The notes under the pieces: model-generated | What the model was told of the DNA's origin: nothing | The model's input: only the letters and a program-made list of their open reading frames with translations | Database searches by the model: none | Origin: Lamellibrachia columna | Lineage: Eukaryota > Annelida > Polychaeta > Sabellida > Siboglinidae | NCBI GenBank assembly: GCA_963662155.1 | Contig: OY759266.1 | Coordinates: 1,626,001 to 1,690,000 of the forward strand | Reading direction: 5' to 3' | Length of the DNA: 64,000 nucleotides | Position numbers and translations under genes: made by a program | In this document: positions 29,925-40,830 of the stretch, one piece after another | Layout of the letters: each line of letters begins with the position of its first letter | How positions within the stretch are numbered: position 1 is the stretch's first letter

Positions 29925-30660
29925 GAAAATCTCGAAATCAAGACGGACAGACAGCAGGGCAAGACGACCTAAACAAGTTTCACGAGTGGAGCAAGACCTG
30001 GCTGATGGAATTCAATGTAATATCATCACCTTCAGCAACAACAAGAAGACAATCCACACTTATAACATGGGTGTATGCAGCACATACCTGGGGGTAAACA
30101 TCACCTCGACCCTGTAGTGGGACCAGCACAATGAGCACATCAACAAGGTCACAACTGCTGCAAATAGGACAAGTTTCCTGTGGACACCGTACGCCAGTGC
30201 TCCCGAGCCCTAAAGGAACGGACTTACAAGACCCAAAGTGGAAAAACAGCGCTTCTATCTGGGATCCATATCAGCGGAAATACATCAACCAGGTAGAAAT
30301 GGTATAAAAAAGCAGCACGATTTGTATTGAACAAAGCATATTATCGTGGGGGTGCCCATAACTCCGGACTAGGAGGGCTCATGCCAGGCTTGGCATGTTA
30401 TACAAAATAGTTGAAGGATTTGTAGAAGTATAACTGGAATTTTGTATAACATGCCAAGCTTGGCATGTTATACAAAATAGTTGAAGGATTTGTAGAAGTC
30501 TCCACTTCATGTCACCCTGTGCCACGCCCTGAGCATCATGCCAACCGCTGGAACACCATGCACTTCACCACACTGGATCCAAAGGTGGACGCTTACAAGT
30601 TCGCCTTCCTCACAAGAACGATTGTGGCGTGGAACACTCTACCAAACAATGTTGTCCTCG
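29925..30660 (+). pseudogene. LINE (non-LTR retrotransposon) reverse transcriptase C-terminal fragment, family A copy 1
   Basis: Broken frames give KFHEWSKTWLMEFN, STYLGVNITSTL, WDPYQRKYINQVEMV and ARLGMLYKIVEGFVEV, then FAFLTRTIVAWNTLPNNVV and ADSVEAFLRRL. This is the order seen in the RT thumb and C-terminal region of Jockey/CR1-like LINEs. Stops and small indels disrupt it, and the FADD catalytic motif is degraded to LFVYG here. The 5' side is truncated directly against the 22-bp array. The 3' codons run into a 53-bp array. Confidence 0.85.
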
Positions 30661-31905
30661 CTGATTCAGTGGAGGCGTTCCTCCGCCGACTCTACCAGAC
30701 AATGTTGTCCTCGCTGATTCAGTGGAGGCGTTCCTTCGCCGACTCTACCAAACAATGTTGTCCTCGCTGATTCAGTGGAGGCGTTCCTCCGCCGACTCTA
30801 CCAGACAATGTTGTCCTCGCTGATTCAGTGAAGGCGTTCCTCCGCCGACTCTACCAGACAATGTTGTCCTCGCTGAGTCAGTGAAGGCGTTCCTCCGCCG
30901 ACTCTACCAGACAATGTTGTCCTCGCTGAGTCAGTGAAGGCGTTCCTCCGCCGATTCTACCAAACAATGTTGTCCTCGCTGAGTCAGTGGAGGCGTTCCT
31001 CTGCCGACTCTACCAGACAATGTCCTCGCTGAGTCAGTGGAGGCGTTCCTCCGCCTACTCTACCAGACAATGTTGTCTTCGCTGAGTCAGTGAAGGCGTT
31101 CCTCCGCCGACTCTACCAGACAATGTTGTCCTCGCTGAGTCAGTGGAGGCGTTCCTCCGCCGACTCTACCAGACAAAGTTGTCCTCGCTGAGTCAGTGGA
31201 GGCGTTCCTCCGCTGACTCTACCAGACAATGTTGTCCTCGCTGAGTCAGTGAAGGCGTTCCTCCGCCGACTCTACCAGACGATGTTGTCCTCGCTGAGTC
31301 AGTGAAGGCGTTCCTCCGCCGACTCTACCAGACGATGTTGTCCTCGCTGAGTCAGTGGAGGCGTTCCTCCGCCGACTCTACCAGACGATGTTGTCCTCGC
31401 TGAGTCAGTGGAGGCGTTCCTCCGCCGACTCTACCAGACAATGTTGTCCTCGCTGAGTCAGTGGAGGCGTTCCTCCGCCGACTCTACCAGACAAAGTTGT
31501 CCTCGCTGAGTCAGTGAAGGCGTTCCTCCGCCGACTCTACCAGACAATGTTGTCCTCGCTGAGTCAGTGGAGGCGTTCCTCCGCCGACTCTACCAGACAA
31601 TGTTGTCCTCGCTGAGTCAGTGGAGGCGTTCCTCCCCCGACTCTACCAGACAATGTTGTCCTCGCTGAGTCAGTGAAGGCGTTCCTCCGCTGACTCTACC
31701 AGACAATGTTGTCCTCGCTGAGTCAGTGAAGGCGTTCCTCCGCCGACTCTACCAGACAATGTTGTCCTCGCTGAGTCAGTGAAGGCGTTCCTCCGCCGAC
31801 TCTACCAGACAATGTTGTCCTCGCTGAGTCAGTGGAGGCGTTCCTCCGCCGACTCTACCAGACAATGTTGTCCTCGCTGAGTCAGTGAAGGCGTTCCTCC
31901 GCCGA
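30640..31905. repeat. 53-bp minisatellite made from the LINE A C-terminal codons, about 24 copies
   Basis: Unit contains ctctaccagacaatgttgtc, ctcgctgagtcagtg and aggcgttcctccgccga. The first unit is the in-frame LINE sequence for LPNNVVLADSVEAFLRRL, so the array expanded from the last 18 or so codons of that ORF. 53 is not a multiple of three, so frame is lost after one unit. Confidence 0.93.
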
Positions 31906-32060
31906 CTCCAGCAGTCAGGGCTTTGATACACAATGCAAGACAACATACCGAGAAAAAAATTATAAATAAGAACATAAAGCACATGTACATAGGACATAGC
32001 ACATGACCAGTCACGTGGTCATCTCTCTCAATATCCTTGCAAGATTTTGCCGAGTACGTA
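31895..32060 (+). pseudogene. LINE A C-terminus and 3' UTR after the array
   Basis: The last repeat unit continues to cgccgactccagcagtcagg and reads FLRRLQQSGL followed by TGA, a normal-looking LINE ORF end. The flanking AT-rich bases are probably its 3' UTR. This shows the array is internal to the element. Confidence 0.65.
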
Positions 32061-32484
32061 TCCATATTCAGACATAAACTGTACAATATTTCAGTTTTCA
32101 ACATACTTTTATTGGCAGTCATAACATGACTGCACGTGCCGACACGGGGATATAGACTCTGGAGACAGGAAACCATACCGTTTATGCATTATCTATTTGT
32201 GTAACTTGCAGGTGAAATATAGTTATAAAATTTGCACACTGCATAAATGTGCCCCAACATTCCCATTAATAATTATTTCCTCCACGCCGCGCGTGTCGTC
32301 GTCGTGCGAGGTCGTGCATGCAATGCGACTACGAGACGTCAGGCTGCCGTAGCTGGCCATTCCTATGAAGCCCATAACATGACATCACTGGAGAAATATG
32401 CTATATATTTATGGTTTTTAGTCGTTATAGTCTAGTCTTTTTTTTGGATGTAATATTCCGGAATAAAGTTATTGAATCCACGCG

Positions 32485-32730
32485 TATTTCTCGCGGTTAC
32501 CGCTGATCTACGCACTGTAACGTTTCTAGCGGCTGGTGGCGTCCCGCGTTACTACAAACTCGCCGTTCTCTCAATTTCCTGCGTTTCTACAAATTTGCCG
32601 TTTTGTTGAGGCTTGGTTGCGCCACCTGTAGGTGAAGAATGAGATGAATATACACCCAAACGATGACGTAATCGGGTGAAGTTTATTGGCTCAGCGCGTG
32701 TTCGATTCCCGTCTAGTGCATATTTTTAGT
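32485..32730 (+). repeat. left arm of a large inverted repeat (SINE-like copy)
   Basis: Matches the reverse complement of 33245-33525. Shared blocks include ggtggcgtcccgc, aaactcgccgtt, gcgtttctacaaa, atatacacccaaacgat and a tRNA B-box-like gttcgattccc. Together with the right arm it encloses about 0.5 kb of TA/CATA microsatellite. Confidence 0.75.
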
Positions 32731-32822
32731 TGTACTTATACAGTTATATTTAGAATTTTTTTTAAATTAAAATAAACATCATGCACAATAACTTTTAAAG
32801 TTTATCATAGCTCATCAACACA

Positions 32823-32824
<2 letters not shown>

Positions 32825-32909
<85 letters not shown>

Positions 32910-32937
32910 TACATACATACATACATACATACATACA

Positions 32938-32986
<49 letters not shown>

Positions 32987-33074
32987 GTATGTATATATAT
33001 ATATATACATATATAATTTCTAAGTTAACTGTAATTTAATTAATTGCCTTTAAAGTTAATTGTCCCATGCCTGA

Positions 33075-33143
<69 letters not shown>
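32825..33143. repeat. (TA)n and (CATA)n microsatellites
   Basis: TA runs at 32825-32900, (CATA)n about 32900-32965, further TA runs at 32966-33012 and 33078-33143. They occupy the spacer between the inverted arms. The short Tyr/Ile reading frames are artefacts. Confidence 0.95.
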
Positions 33144-33146
<3 letters not shown>

Positions 33147-33244
33147 GGTAATGGCATGGTTTTGTAAAAATTAATGTATGTTTATTATAATATTATGTTA
33201 AGTTGAAAGGTAAAATAATTATGTCTAACTAAAAGTTGTTACAA

Positions 33245-33525
33245 CTGGGAATTGAACACGCGCAGCTCGCGTGGAATGCGAACGTTCTACTGATGATCCA
33301 TTCAGTTACACCCGACTACGTTATCGTTTGGGTGTATATTAATGTAAGTCTTGACATATAGGTGTCGCAACCCAGCCTCAAGAAAAAGGCGAGTTTGTAG
33401 AAACGCGGGAAATGGAGAAAACGGCGAGTTTGTAAAATTGCGGGACGCCACGCAGCTGCCAGAAACACTATAGTCCGTAGATCGGCGGAAACCGCGCGAT
33501 GATTGCCGATGATGTCTTGCTATGG
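33245..33525 (-). repeat. right arm of the inverted repeat, tRNA-derived SINE-like element
   Basis: On the minus strand it carries the body shared with the left arm, then a more complete tRNA-like part: tagaacgttcgcattcc, cacgcgagctgcgcg and the B-box-like gttcaattccc. This suggests a dispersed tRNA-related SINE. The two copies face each other. Confidence 0.6.
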
Positions 33526-33979
33526 ACTTCATACATTCCACTGGTGGCGTCAGTGATTACACACGGGAAGCTGGCCAGGAGACGAAGTGCAGTCGCCGTA
33601 CACTTGACGGCCTCACCTCGGTGCGTGTTGTGCTCGTCGTGGTGTCGGTGGAACTCGGTTCTCTGAAAGAGCCAAGGCTACTTCATACCCGTGCGTACTA
33701 ACTTAGTTTCACCCCTGTCTATCGGTTGCCCAATTTCTGGGCAAACCGGGTGTTCTTCGCAACAACGAAAAGTGGCAAGTCATTCCAGACTGTAGTAGGA
33801 GCGACAAACTTTGGCGACATCACAGAATCTGAATAATCCAGTCTACTTCATCTGTTCTGTGGACGCTATCGATACTCTTGCATCATGAAGGTCGTCGCCC
33901 CCAGCGTCATGCCTGACAGTCTGCAAAGTAACGAGATCAGCAACGCATATTGTTTGTCAAAATTAACGTGGCATGACAT

Positions 33980-33983
<4 letters not shown>

Positions 33984-34022
<39 letters not shown>

Positions 34023-34024
34023 TA
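33984..34024. repeat. (GTGC)n microsatellite, left of LINE copy 2
   Basis: About ten cgtg tetranucleotides. The same motif resumes at 34649-34687 on the far side of the LINE fragment. Confidence 0.9.
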
Positions 34025-34046
34025 TTTAGTGTTCACTGGGTGCTCA

Positions 34047-34640
34047 CTTTGACTATTCGCAGATGACTGCTCTATCTCGAAATCAAGACCGACACTACAA
34101 GACGACCTAAACAAGTTTCACGAGTGGAGCAAGACCTGGCTGATGGAATTCAATGTAATATCATCACCTTCAGCAACAACAAGAAGACAATCCACACTTA
34201 TAACATGGGGGGTATGCAGCACATACCTGGGGGTAAACATCACCTCGACCCTGTAGTGAGACCAGCACAGTGAGCACATCAACAAGGTCACCAGTGCCTC
34301 AAATGCTAAAGGAACGGACTTACAAGACGCTAGTACGATCCCAAAATGGAATTCAGCGCTTCTATCTGGGACCCATACCAGCGGAAATACATCAACCAGG
34401 TAGAAATGGTACAAAAAAGCAGCACGATTTGTACTGAGCAAACCATATCGTGGGGATGACCATAATTCAATAAACGAAATGGTACAACATGATTTCAAGT
34501 GGGATTCCCTCCAGACTAGGAGGGCTCGTGCCAGGCTTGGCGTGTTATACAAAATAGTTGAATGGTTTGAAGAAGTCCCCACTTTATGTCACCCTGTGCC
34601 ACGCCCTGAGCAGGAACACTAGGCAATTTACCACATTGGA
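34047..34640 (+). pseudogene. LINE reverse transcriptase fragment, family A copy 2
   Basis: Same family as 29925-30660 with high similarity, but retains the catalytic motif LFADDC (34053-34070), then KFHEWSKTWLMEFN, YLGVNITSTL, WDPYQRKYINQ and ARLGVLYKIVEWFEEVP. Frameshifted and stop-interrupted. It is flanked on both sides by (GTGC)n. The 22 bases just before it match the flank of copy 1. Confidence 0.85.
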
Positions 34641-34650
34641 CCTGCGTACG

Positions 34651-34686
<36 letters not shown>

Positions 34687-35150
34687 TTTATTGTGCGTAG
34701 CTGAATATACAGCACAATAATTACTATTACTTACGCTACTTCACAGCCTGGTGCCAATGAACTCAGTATTCTTCCAAATGTAATCGCGGTCGCTGCATCG
34801 GCCATTACGTAGTTCATGTCCATTCTGTCAAGTAAAGTATATTCCTGGATTATAAGTTTACCATGTAGTGGCGCAACTGGTTATATACGAAAACAAATAC
34901 TCGAAAGCCTGTTGCACTGATGATTCGATGTTGTTATTCTATGTGATGTGAGATGAATAAATAAATGTGCTCTTACTCGAATCGCTCCAACCAGTGACAC
35001 CCTCGAGTGATGCCGATAGTGACGTAAGCCAACGACTCTTTGCTGAAATTACATTGCTTCATTCTGTAACGAAACAATGTGTTTATCATATTTCTCATCA
35101 ACAAAAACATGTCACGTCTGACGAAGTCATTTCTCTCGACTGTCTCCCTC
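34641..35150. other. (GTGC)n then intergenic DNA sharing blocks with 44500-44830
   Basis: (GTGC)n at 34649-34687. The rest is non-coding, but has blocks shared, in different order, with 44500-44830: attctgtaacgaaac, gtctgacgaagtcattt, ctgtcaagtaaa and cctggatta. This is probably a rearranged dispersed repeat. Confidence 0.45.
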
Positions 35151-35154
35151 TGCT

Positions 35155-35348
35155 GTGTGGGTGTGTGGGTGTGTGGGTGTGTGGGTGTGTGGGTGTGCGG
35201 GTGTGCGGGTGTGCGGGTGTGTGGGTGTGTGGGTGTGTGGCTGTGCGGGTGTGCGGGTGTGTGGGTGTGTGGGTGTGCGGGTGTGTGGCTGTGTGGGTGT
35301 GTGGCTGTGTGGGTGTGTGGGTGTGTGGCTGTGTGGTTGTGTGGGTGG
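35155..35348. repeat. gtgtgggtgt minisatellite
   Basis: About 25 copies of an 8-bp g-rich unit (gtgtgggt, gtgcgggt, gtgtggct), GT- and GGG-rich on the + strand. Val/Cys/Gly frames are artefacts. Nothing recognised in 35390-36020. Confidence 0.92.
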
Positions 35349-36029
35349 CGTCATCTCAAAACGCGATGTTGTGAAAACAAGAGATGACAAAACGTGAATT
35401 CGGCGTACACGTTGATGGCGACACGTGTTCCAGGCAGCACCAGCCTACCTTGTGCCAGTATTATGTTATATTGTGGTCTATGCCCAGGTAACATCCGGGA
35501 TTTTATGTTCATATAGGCTAGTTTGTACCGCATTCTGCATTAAACTATTTAATTAAAGCACAGGTGTTATCAATTGGCAATCAGTTTTACCCACATCCAA
35601 AAGAGTCACCGATACACAGGCAGCTCAGTATATTACCCGCTAACTTTATTTATCCAAATAACTAGTGTGTTTATATGCTCACCCCTACACATTGTGGGCG
35701 ATAACATGAACTGTTGCAAGCAGCGCAGTATAAAAATTGCTGCTAAAGTCAAAATGCTGTGTCAAAGGCTTGGTTACGACCAGCAATGACCAGACTGACA
35801 TTTGCTCGTAACAAAACAACGTGCCATGTTATTCTGGCCAACAAAACCATGGCTGCTGCTCACCGAGCACCAAAACGGTGGTTGCAAACAAAGTATGAGA
35901 CCAGACTCCAGGCATTACCTCGTTCGAAAGCTGGAAACAGAAGTCAGAACTAAATTTATATACTTTCTCTCGATACAAATTTCACACATTTCATGAGAGA
36001 CGACGTCTCGTGGGGGAGAAAATCCTCAA

Positions 36030-37183
36030 GCAATCCTACCAGAGGTCTCGTAAGTGACAGTGACGACACACCCGAGGCCGCACGCCGTTCTACAGAGGTC
36101 TCGTAAGTGACAGTGACGACACACCCCAGGCCGCATGCCGTTCTACAGAGGTCTCGTAAGTGACAGTGACGACACACCCGAGGATGCACGCCGTTCTACA
36201 GAGGTCTCGTAAGTGACAGTGACGACACACCCGAGGCCGCACGCCGATCTACAGAGGTCTCGTAAGTGACAGTGATGACACACCCGAGACCGCACGCCGA
36301 TCTACAGAGGTCTCGTAAGTGACAGTGATGACACACCCGAGACCGCACGCCGTTCTACAGAGGTCTTGTAAGTGACAGTGACGACACACCCGAGGATGCA
36401 CGCCGTTCTACAGAGGTCTCGTAAGTGACAGTGACGACACACCCGAGGATGCACGCCGTTCTACAGAAGTCTGGTAAGTGACAGTGACGACACACCCGAG
36501 GTAGCACGTCGTTCTACAGAGGTCTCGTAAGTGACAATGACGACACCCGAGGCCGCACGCCGTTCTACAGAGGTCTCGTAAGTGACAGTGACGACACCCG
36601 AGGCCGCTCGCCGTTCTACAGAGGTCTCGTAAGTGACAGTGACGACACCCGAGGCCGCTCGCCGTTCTACAGAGGTCTCGTAAATGACAGTGACGACACC
36701 CGAGGCCGCACGCCGTTCTACAGAGGTCTCGTAAGTGACAGTGACGACACCCGAGGCCGCACGCCGTTCTACAGAGGTCTCGTAAGTGACAGTGACGACA
36801 CCCGAGGCCGCTCGCCGTTCTACAGAGGTCTCGTAAGTGACAGTGACGACACCCGAGGCCGCACGCCGTTCTACAGAGGTCTCGTAAGTGACAGTGACGA
36901 CACCCGAGGCCGCTCGCCGTTCTACAGAGGTCTCGTAAGTGACAGTGACGACACCCGAGGCCGCTCGCCGTTCTACAGAGGTCTCGTAAGTGACAGTGAC
37001 GACACCCGAGGCCGCACGCCGTTCTACAGAGGTCTCGTAAGTGACAGTGACGACACCCGAGGCCGCTCGCCGTTCTACAGAGGTCTCGTAAGTGACAGTG
37101 ACGACACCCGAGGCCGCACGCCGTTCTACAGAGGTCTCGTAAGTGACAGTGACGACACCCGAGGCCGCACGCCGATCTACAGC
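36030..37183. repeat. 53/51-bp minisatellite, about 22 copies, probably gag-derived
   Basis: Unit gaggtctcgtaagtgacagt plus gacgacac, ccgaggccgcacgccgttct. The first units (to about 36530) are 53 bp with acacaccc; later ones are 51 bp with acaccc, a 2-bp deletion that then spread. In the 53-bp form the + strand reads [16 protein letters not shown], an acidic stretch of the kind at a gag N-terminus, and the array abuts the gag remnant. The 263-codon minus-strand frame is an artefact of the 51-bp length. Confidence 0.9.
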
Positions 37184-38245
37184 TCACGAATGCGTACATC
37201 TCGAACTCATGCTGGGGAAAATTGCGAATTTTTGCTCCATTATTTCACGAAACTCAATGGTGAAAATCTCAACATCGCTTGTTGACATTTGGCGAAAGAT
37301 TCGTCAGCACTTTGGGTTCCAGTCAACAGGAGAGCATTTACTAGATTTAACGAACACTCGACTTGAACGAGACGAGCGTGCGAAGGATCTGTTCCAGCGG
37401 CTCACTGCTTTTTTAGGACAATCTACTCACCGTGGGTTGTGACGTCACCTACCATGGAGTTGCTACAGATGTCGATGAAGAAGTGTCGCCCTCGCTTGAG
37501 AACACTATTGTCTATCTCTAGTTGCAACTTATCAACCCGAGCCTTCCGCTACTCATCAACCCGGGCCTTCCGCTACTCATCAACCCGGGCCTTCTGCTTC
37601 TCATCAACCCCGGCCTTCCGCTACTCATCAACCCCGGCCTTCTGCTACTCATCAACCCGGGCCTTCCGCTACTTATCAACCCGTGCCTTCCGCTACTCAT
37701 CAACCCGGGCCTTCCGCTACTCATCAACCCAGGCCTTCCACTACTCATCAACCGGGGCCTTCTGTTGCTCATCAACCCCGGCCTTCCGCTACTCATCAAC
37801 CCTGGCCTTCCGCTACTCATCAACCCGGGCCTTGCGCTACTCATCAACCCTGGCCTTCCGCTACTCATCAACCCCGGCCTTCCGCTACTCATCAACCCCG
37901 GCCTTCCGCTACTCATCAACCCTGGCCTTCCGCTACTCATCAAGCAAAGATACGACGCAGAGCTGCACAACGTTCTTTGGCTTCACTAAAGCCAGAGGTC
38001 TCTCAAGCACTGGCTTCCCTTCAGGACTAGCTACACACTAATGAGGACACTCGGGCTCTGCGTATTGGGGGTGGCTTCGGCTACAACTGCAGATCTGTCT
38101 CATCTAATAGGCAGCAGACATTCTCTCACAAGTCGTGTGTTTTGTGCAAAACCGCAGGACGGACGTCCAACAGTCACAACCTGATTGAATGCCGCTACTT
38201 GCCTGACAGTGACAAGAAAGCCTTAGGCAGGGAATCCTTTCCTTG
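37140..38245 (+). pseudogene. decayed retrotransposon gag (Gypsy/BEL-type) with zinc knuckle
   Basis: Reads [40 protein letters not shown], then [20 protein letters not shown]. After a frame change come VDEEVSPSLENTIVYL, a tandem LINPGLPL block and IKQRYDAELHN. It ends in a zinc knuckle CVLCKTAGRTSNSHNLIEC at 38136-38192 (CX2CX9HX4C), then RYLPDSDKKALG. The order matches gag-like proteins of invertebrate LTR retroelements that I recognise by pattern, not by search. Several frameshifts and stops make it a pseudogene. Confidence 0.75.
37530..37946 (+). repeat. 24-bp in-frame minisatellite inside gag, about 17 copies
   Basis: Unit ctcatcaacccgggccttcc plus gcta encodes LLINPGLP. It expands in place a single LINPxLP motif of the gag, and ORF continues out into IKQRYDAELHN. 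As 24 is a multiple of three, the gag frame is kept through the array; other frames also stay open. Confidence 0.9.
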
Positions 38246-38249
38246 TTCG

Positions 38250-39500
38250 CAGTGACATAGCTGTCCGCCCATACACGAAGCTAATCATTATCGGCGCTGC
38301 CGACATTGTCCACTACGGCAGTGAGGATGGCAAAACCAGTATGCCCTCTGTAAGGCGTACGCAAGTCTTCCTCCTGCGCAATCCCCGAAAGACTGTTGTT
38401 CTCCCAGGAGATTACCTGGAGCTACACACACCTCGTGACGTTGTATTGTTTGACCTGTCAACTGATTAATAATATTATTATGTCACCAATTAAGTCCATG
38501 ATTGACACCGTTATATGGTGAGTTTCACAATTTTACTATTGGCAAAATATTAGATCAGTGCATATAATAGCGCATATAAAATTTTTAAAACACACTGATT
38601 TAATTACGTATGTCTCGTTTTGCTGAGCTTTCGGAGTGGGTGTCCGATAGAAGCTAGTTTCAATTTGTACCATATTTTGGAACGTGATGGGGCCGTCTTA
38701 ACTCGAGGGGAAGTGTTGCCCTATGACATACGCCTTATGCCTATGTGGATATTCACCAGCTAAGCCATCAGCTAGTCCCGTTTGGCAGGAAATGGGAGGT
38801 GGGTCTTAAACATGGGGGGGGAGGTGGGAAGTTGGCCTAACAAATAGGTGGGAGGTTGGCGAAAGGAAATATGTGGGAGGTGAGATTTTGAGGTAGAATG
38901 TGCTAAAGACAGTAAACTTATAACACGATAGTTAATGTGGGTTCATGGTTCACGTGTCTTGAAGTGTATAATAATATGTCTTTTGGCTTCCCTCGTCGCA
39001 TGGCTTTTTGCGTGAGCCATTGTTGAGACGGACCAATATCACGCATCCACTTCGCAGGATATCGCCACATTTAGGCAATATTATTATATAAACTACTGCT
39101 GGTTATGTTTACGTTACTCGTAATGGCGCATTTGATCCCCAAGTAACACTTATGGATATACCTAACAAGACATATGCTGTTCTGCAGCCTTAAATTTACC
39201 TTTGCAGTTCCTATTCTGTTATGTAGCATAAGACTGAAATACGTGGGGTGTGTTAGGACATACCTGTACCGTTATGTCCTAGTACCATGGGGTATATCCG
39301 CACATGTACCTTTTTCTTAGTGGAGTTGAGTTTGGTAATTGGTAGTTGTAAACTACTAAATATACAGATTAGCTCTGCGAAATGTTACCCTTCTGGCATA
39401 AGTAGTTCAATAGTTATGGCGCATTACCCCTATGTCTGCGGACATGCCCCACCTTCCCCTACGTATTAAGGCGCCGGGCTTGCAAGAATGGCCATTTAGT
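38250..39500. other. non-coding stretch after gag
   Basis: No ORF I can support. The 38290-38460 part may still belong to the retroelement (a frame with VRRTQVFLLRNPRKTVVLPG follows the knuckle), but I do not recognise a protease. A short aggtgggagg-type g-rich patch lies at 38800-38885. Otherwise nothing seen. Confidence 0.3.
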
Positions 39501-39517
39501 GCAGGCTATCCCAACCA

Positions 39518-40783
39518 AGTGTTTGTTTTAGTGGACCGCGGTGACGAAGTGTTTGTTTTAGTGGACCGCGGTGACGAAGTGTTTGTTTTAGTGGACCGCG
39601 GTGGCGAAATGTTTGTTTTAGTGGACCGCGGTGGCGAAGTGTTTGTTTTAGTGGACCGCGGTGGCGAAGTGTTTGTTTTAGTGGACCGCGGTGACCAAGT
39701 GTTTGTTTTAGTGGACCGCGGTGGCGAAGTGTTTGTTTTAGTGGACGGCGGTGACCAAGTGTTTGTTTTAGTGGACCGCGGTGGCGAAGTGTTTGTTTTA
39801 GTGGACCGCGGTGACCAAGTGTTTGTTTTAGTGGACCGCGGTGGCGAAGTGTTTGTTTTAGTGGACCGCGGTGGCGAAATGTTTGTTTTAGTGGACCGCG
39901 GTGGCGAAGTGTTTGTTTTAGTGGACCGCGGTGGCGAAGTGTTTGTTTTAGTGGACCGCGGTGGCGAAATGTTTGTTTTAGTGGACCGCGGTGGCGAAGT
40001 GTTTGTTTTAGTGGACCGCGGTGGCGAAATGTTTGTTTTAGTGGAACGCGGTGGCGAAGTGTTTGTTTTAGTGGACCGCGGTGGCGAAATGTTTGTTTTA
40101 GTGGACCGCGGTGGCGAAGTGTTTGTTTTAGTGGACCGCGGTGGCGAAGTGTTTGTTTTAGTGGACGGCGGTGGCGAAATGTTTGTTTTAGTGGACCGCG
40201 GTGGCGAAGTGTTTGTTTTAGTGGACTGCGGTGACGAAGTGTTTGTTTTAGTAGACCGCGGTGACGAAGTGTTTGTTTTAGTGGACCGCGGTGGCGAAGT
40301 GTTTGTTTTAGTGGACTGCGGTGGCGAAGTGTTTGTTTTAGTGGACGGCGGTGACGAAGTGTTTGTTTTAGTGGACGGCGGTGGCGAAGTGTTTGTTTTA
40401 GTGGACGGCGGTGACCAAGTGTTTGTTTTAGTGGACCGCGGTGGCGAAGTGTTTGTTTTAGTGGACGGCGGTGGCGAAATGTTTGTTTTAGTGGACCGCG
40501 GTGGCGAAGTGTTTGTTTTAGAGGACCGCGGTGACCAAGTGTTTGTTTTAGTGGACCGCGGTGGCGAAGTGTTTGTTTTAGTGGACGGCGGTGGCGAAAT
40601 GTTTGTTTTAGTGGACCGCGGTGGCGAAGTGTTTGTTTTAGAGGACCGCGGTGACCAAGTGTTTGTTTTAGTGGACCGCGGTGGCGAAGTGTTTGTTTTA
40701 GTGGACCGCGGTAGCGAAGTGTTTGTTTTAGTGGACCGCGGTGGCGAAGTGTTTGTTTTAGTGGACGGCGGTGACGAAGTGTT
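39518..40783. repeat. 30-bp minisatellite, about 42 copies, open on both strands
   Basis: Unit gtggcgaagtgtttgtttta plus gtggaccgcg. Variants (gac/ggc, gaa/caa, gtg/atg, ccg/cgg/ctg) would all change the amino acid, so there is no sign of selection for a VFVLVDRGGE protein, although 491 + and 445 - codons stay open. The last unit runs into the tRNA-like sequence at 40776. Confidence 0.95.
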
Positions 40784-40830
40784 TAGAACATCGGCCTCAG
40801 TCGAACGATCACAAATTCGAATCTTCTTTC
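40776..40830 (+). repeat. tRNA-like SINE head
   Basis: gaagtgtttagaacatcgg, then ctcagtcgaacgatcac and the B-box-like aaattcgaatc. It resembles the head at 592-646 and ends the 30-bp array. Confidence 0.5.

Noticed and set aside
35759..35953. 64-codon frame before the gag-related array as the gag N-terminus
   Set aside because: I could not match it to any gag feature, and it is separated from the gag by stops and the array.
36408..37199. 263-codon minus frame of Cys-rich [17 protein letters not shown] units, possibly a metal-binding protein
   Set aside because: The 17-residue period comes from the 51-bp unit. Neighbouring 53-bp units break it, and the opposite strand fits gag.
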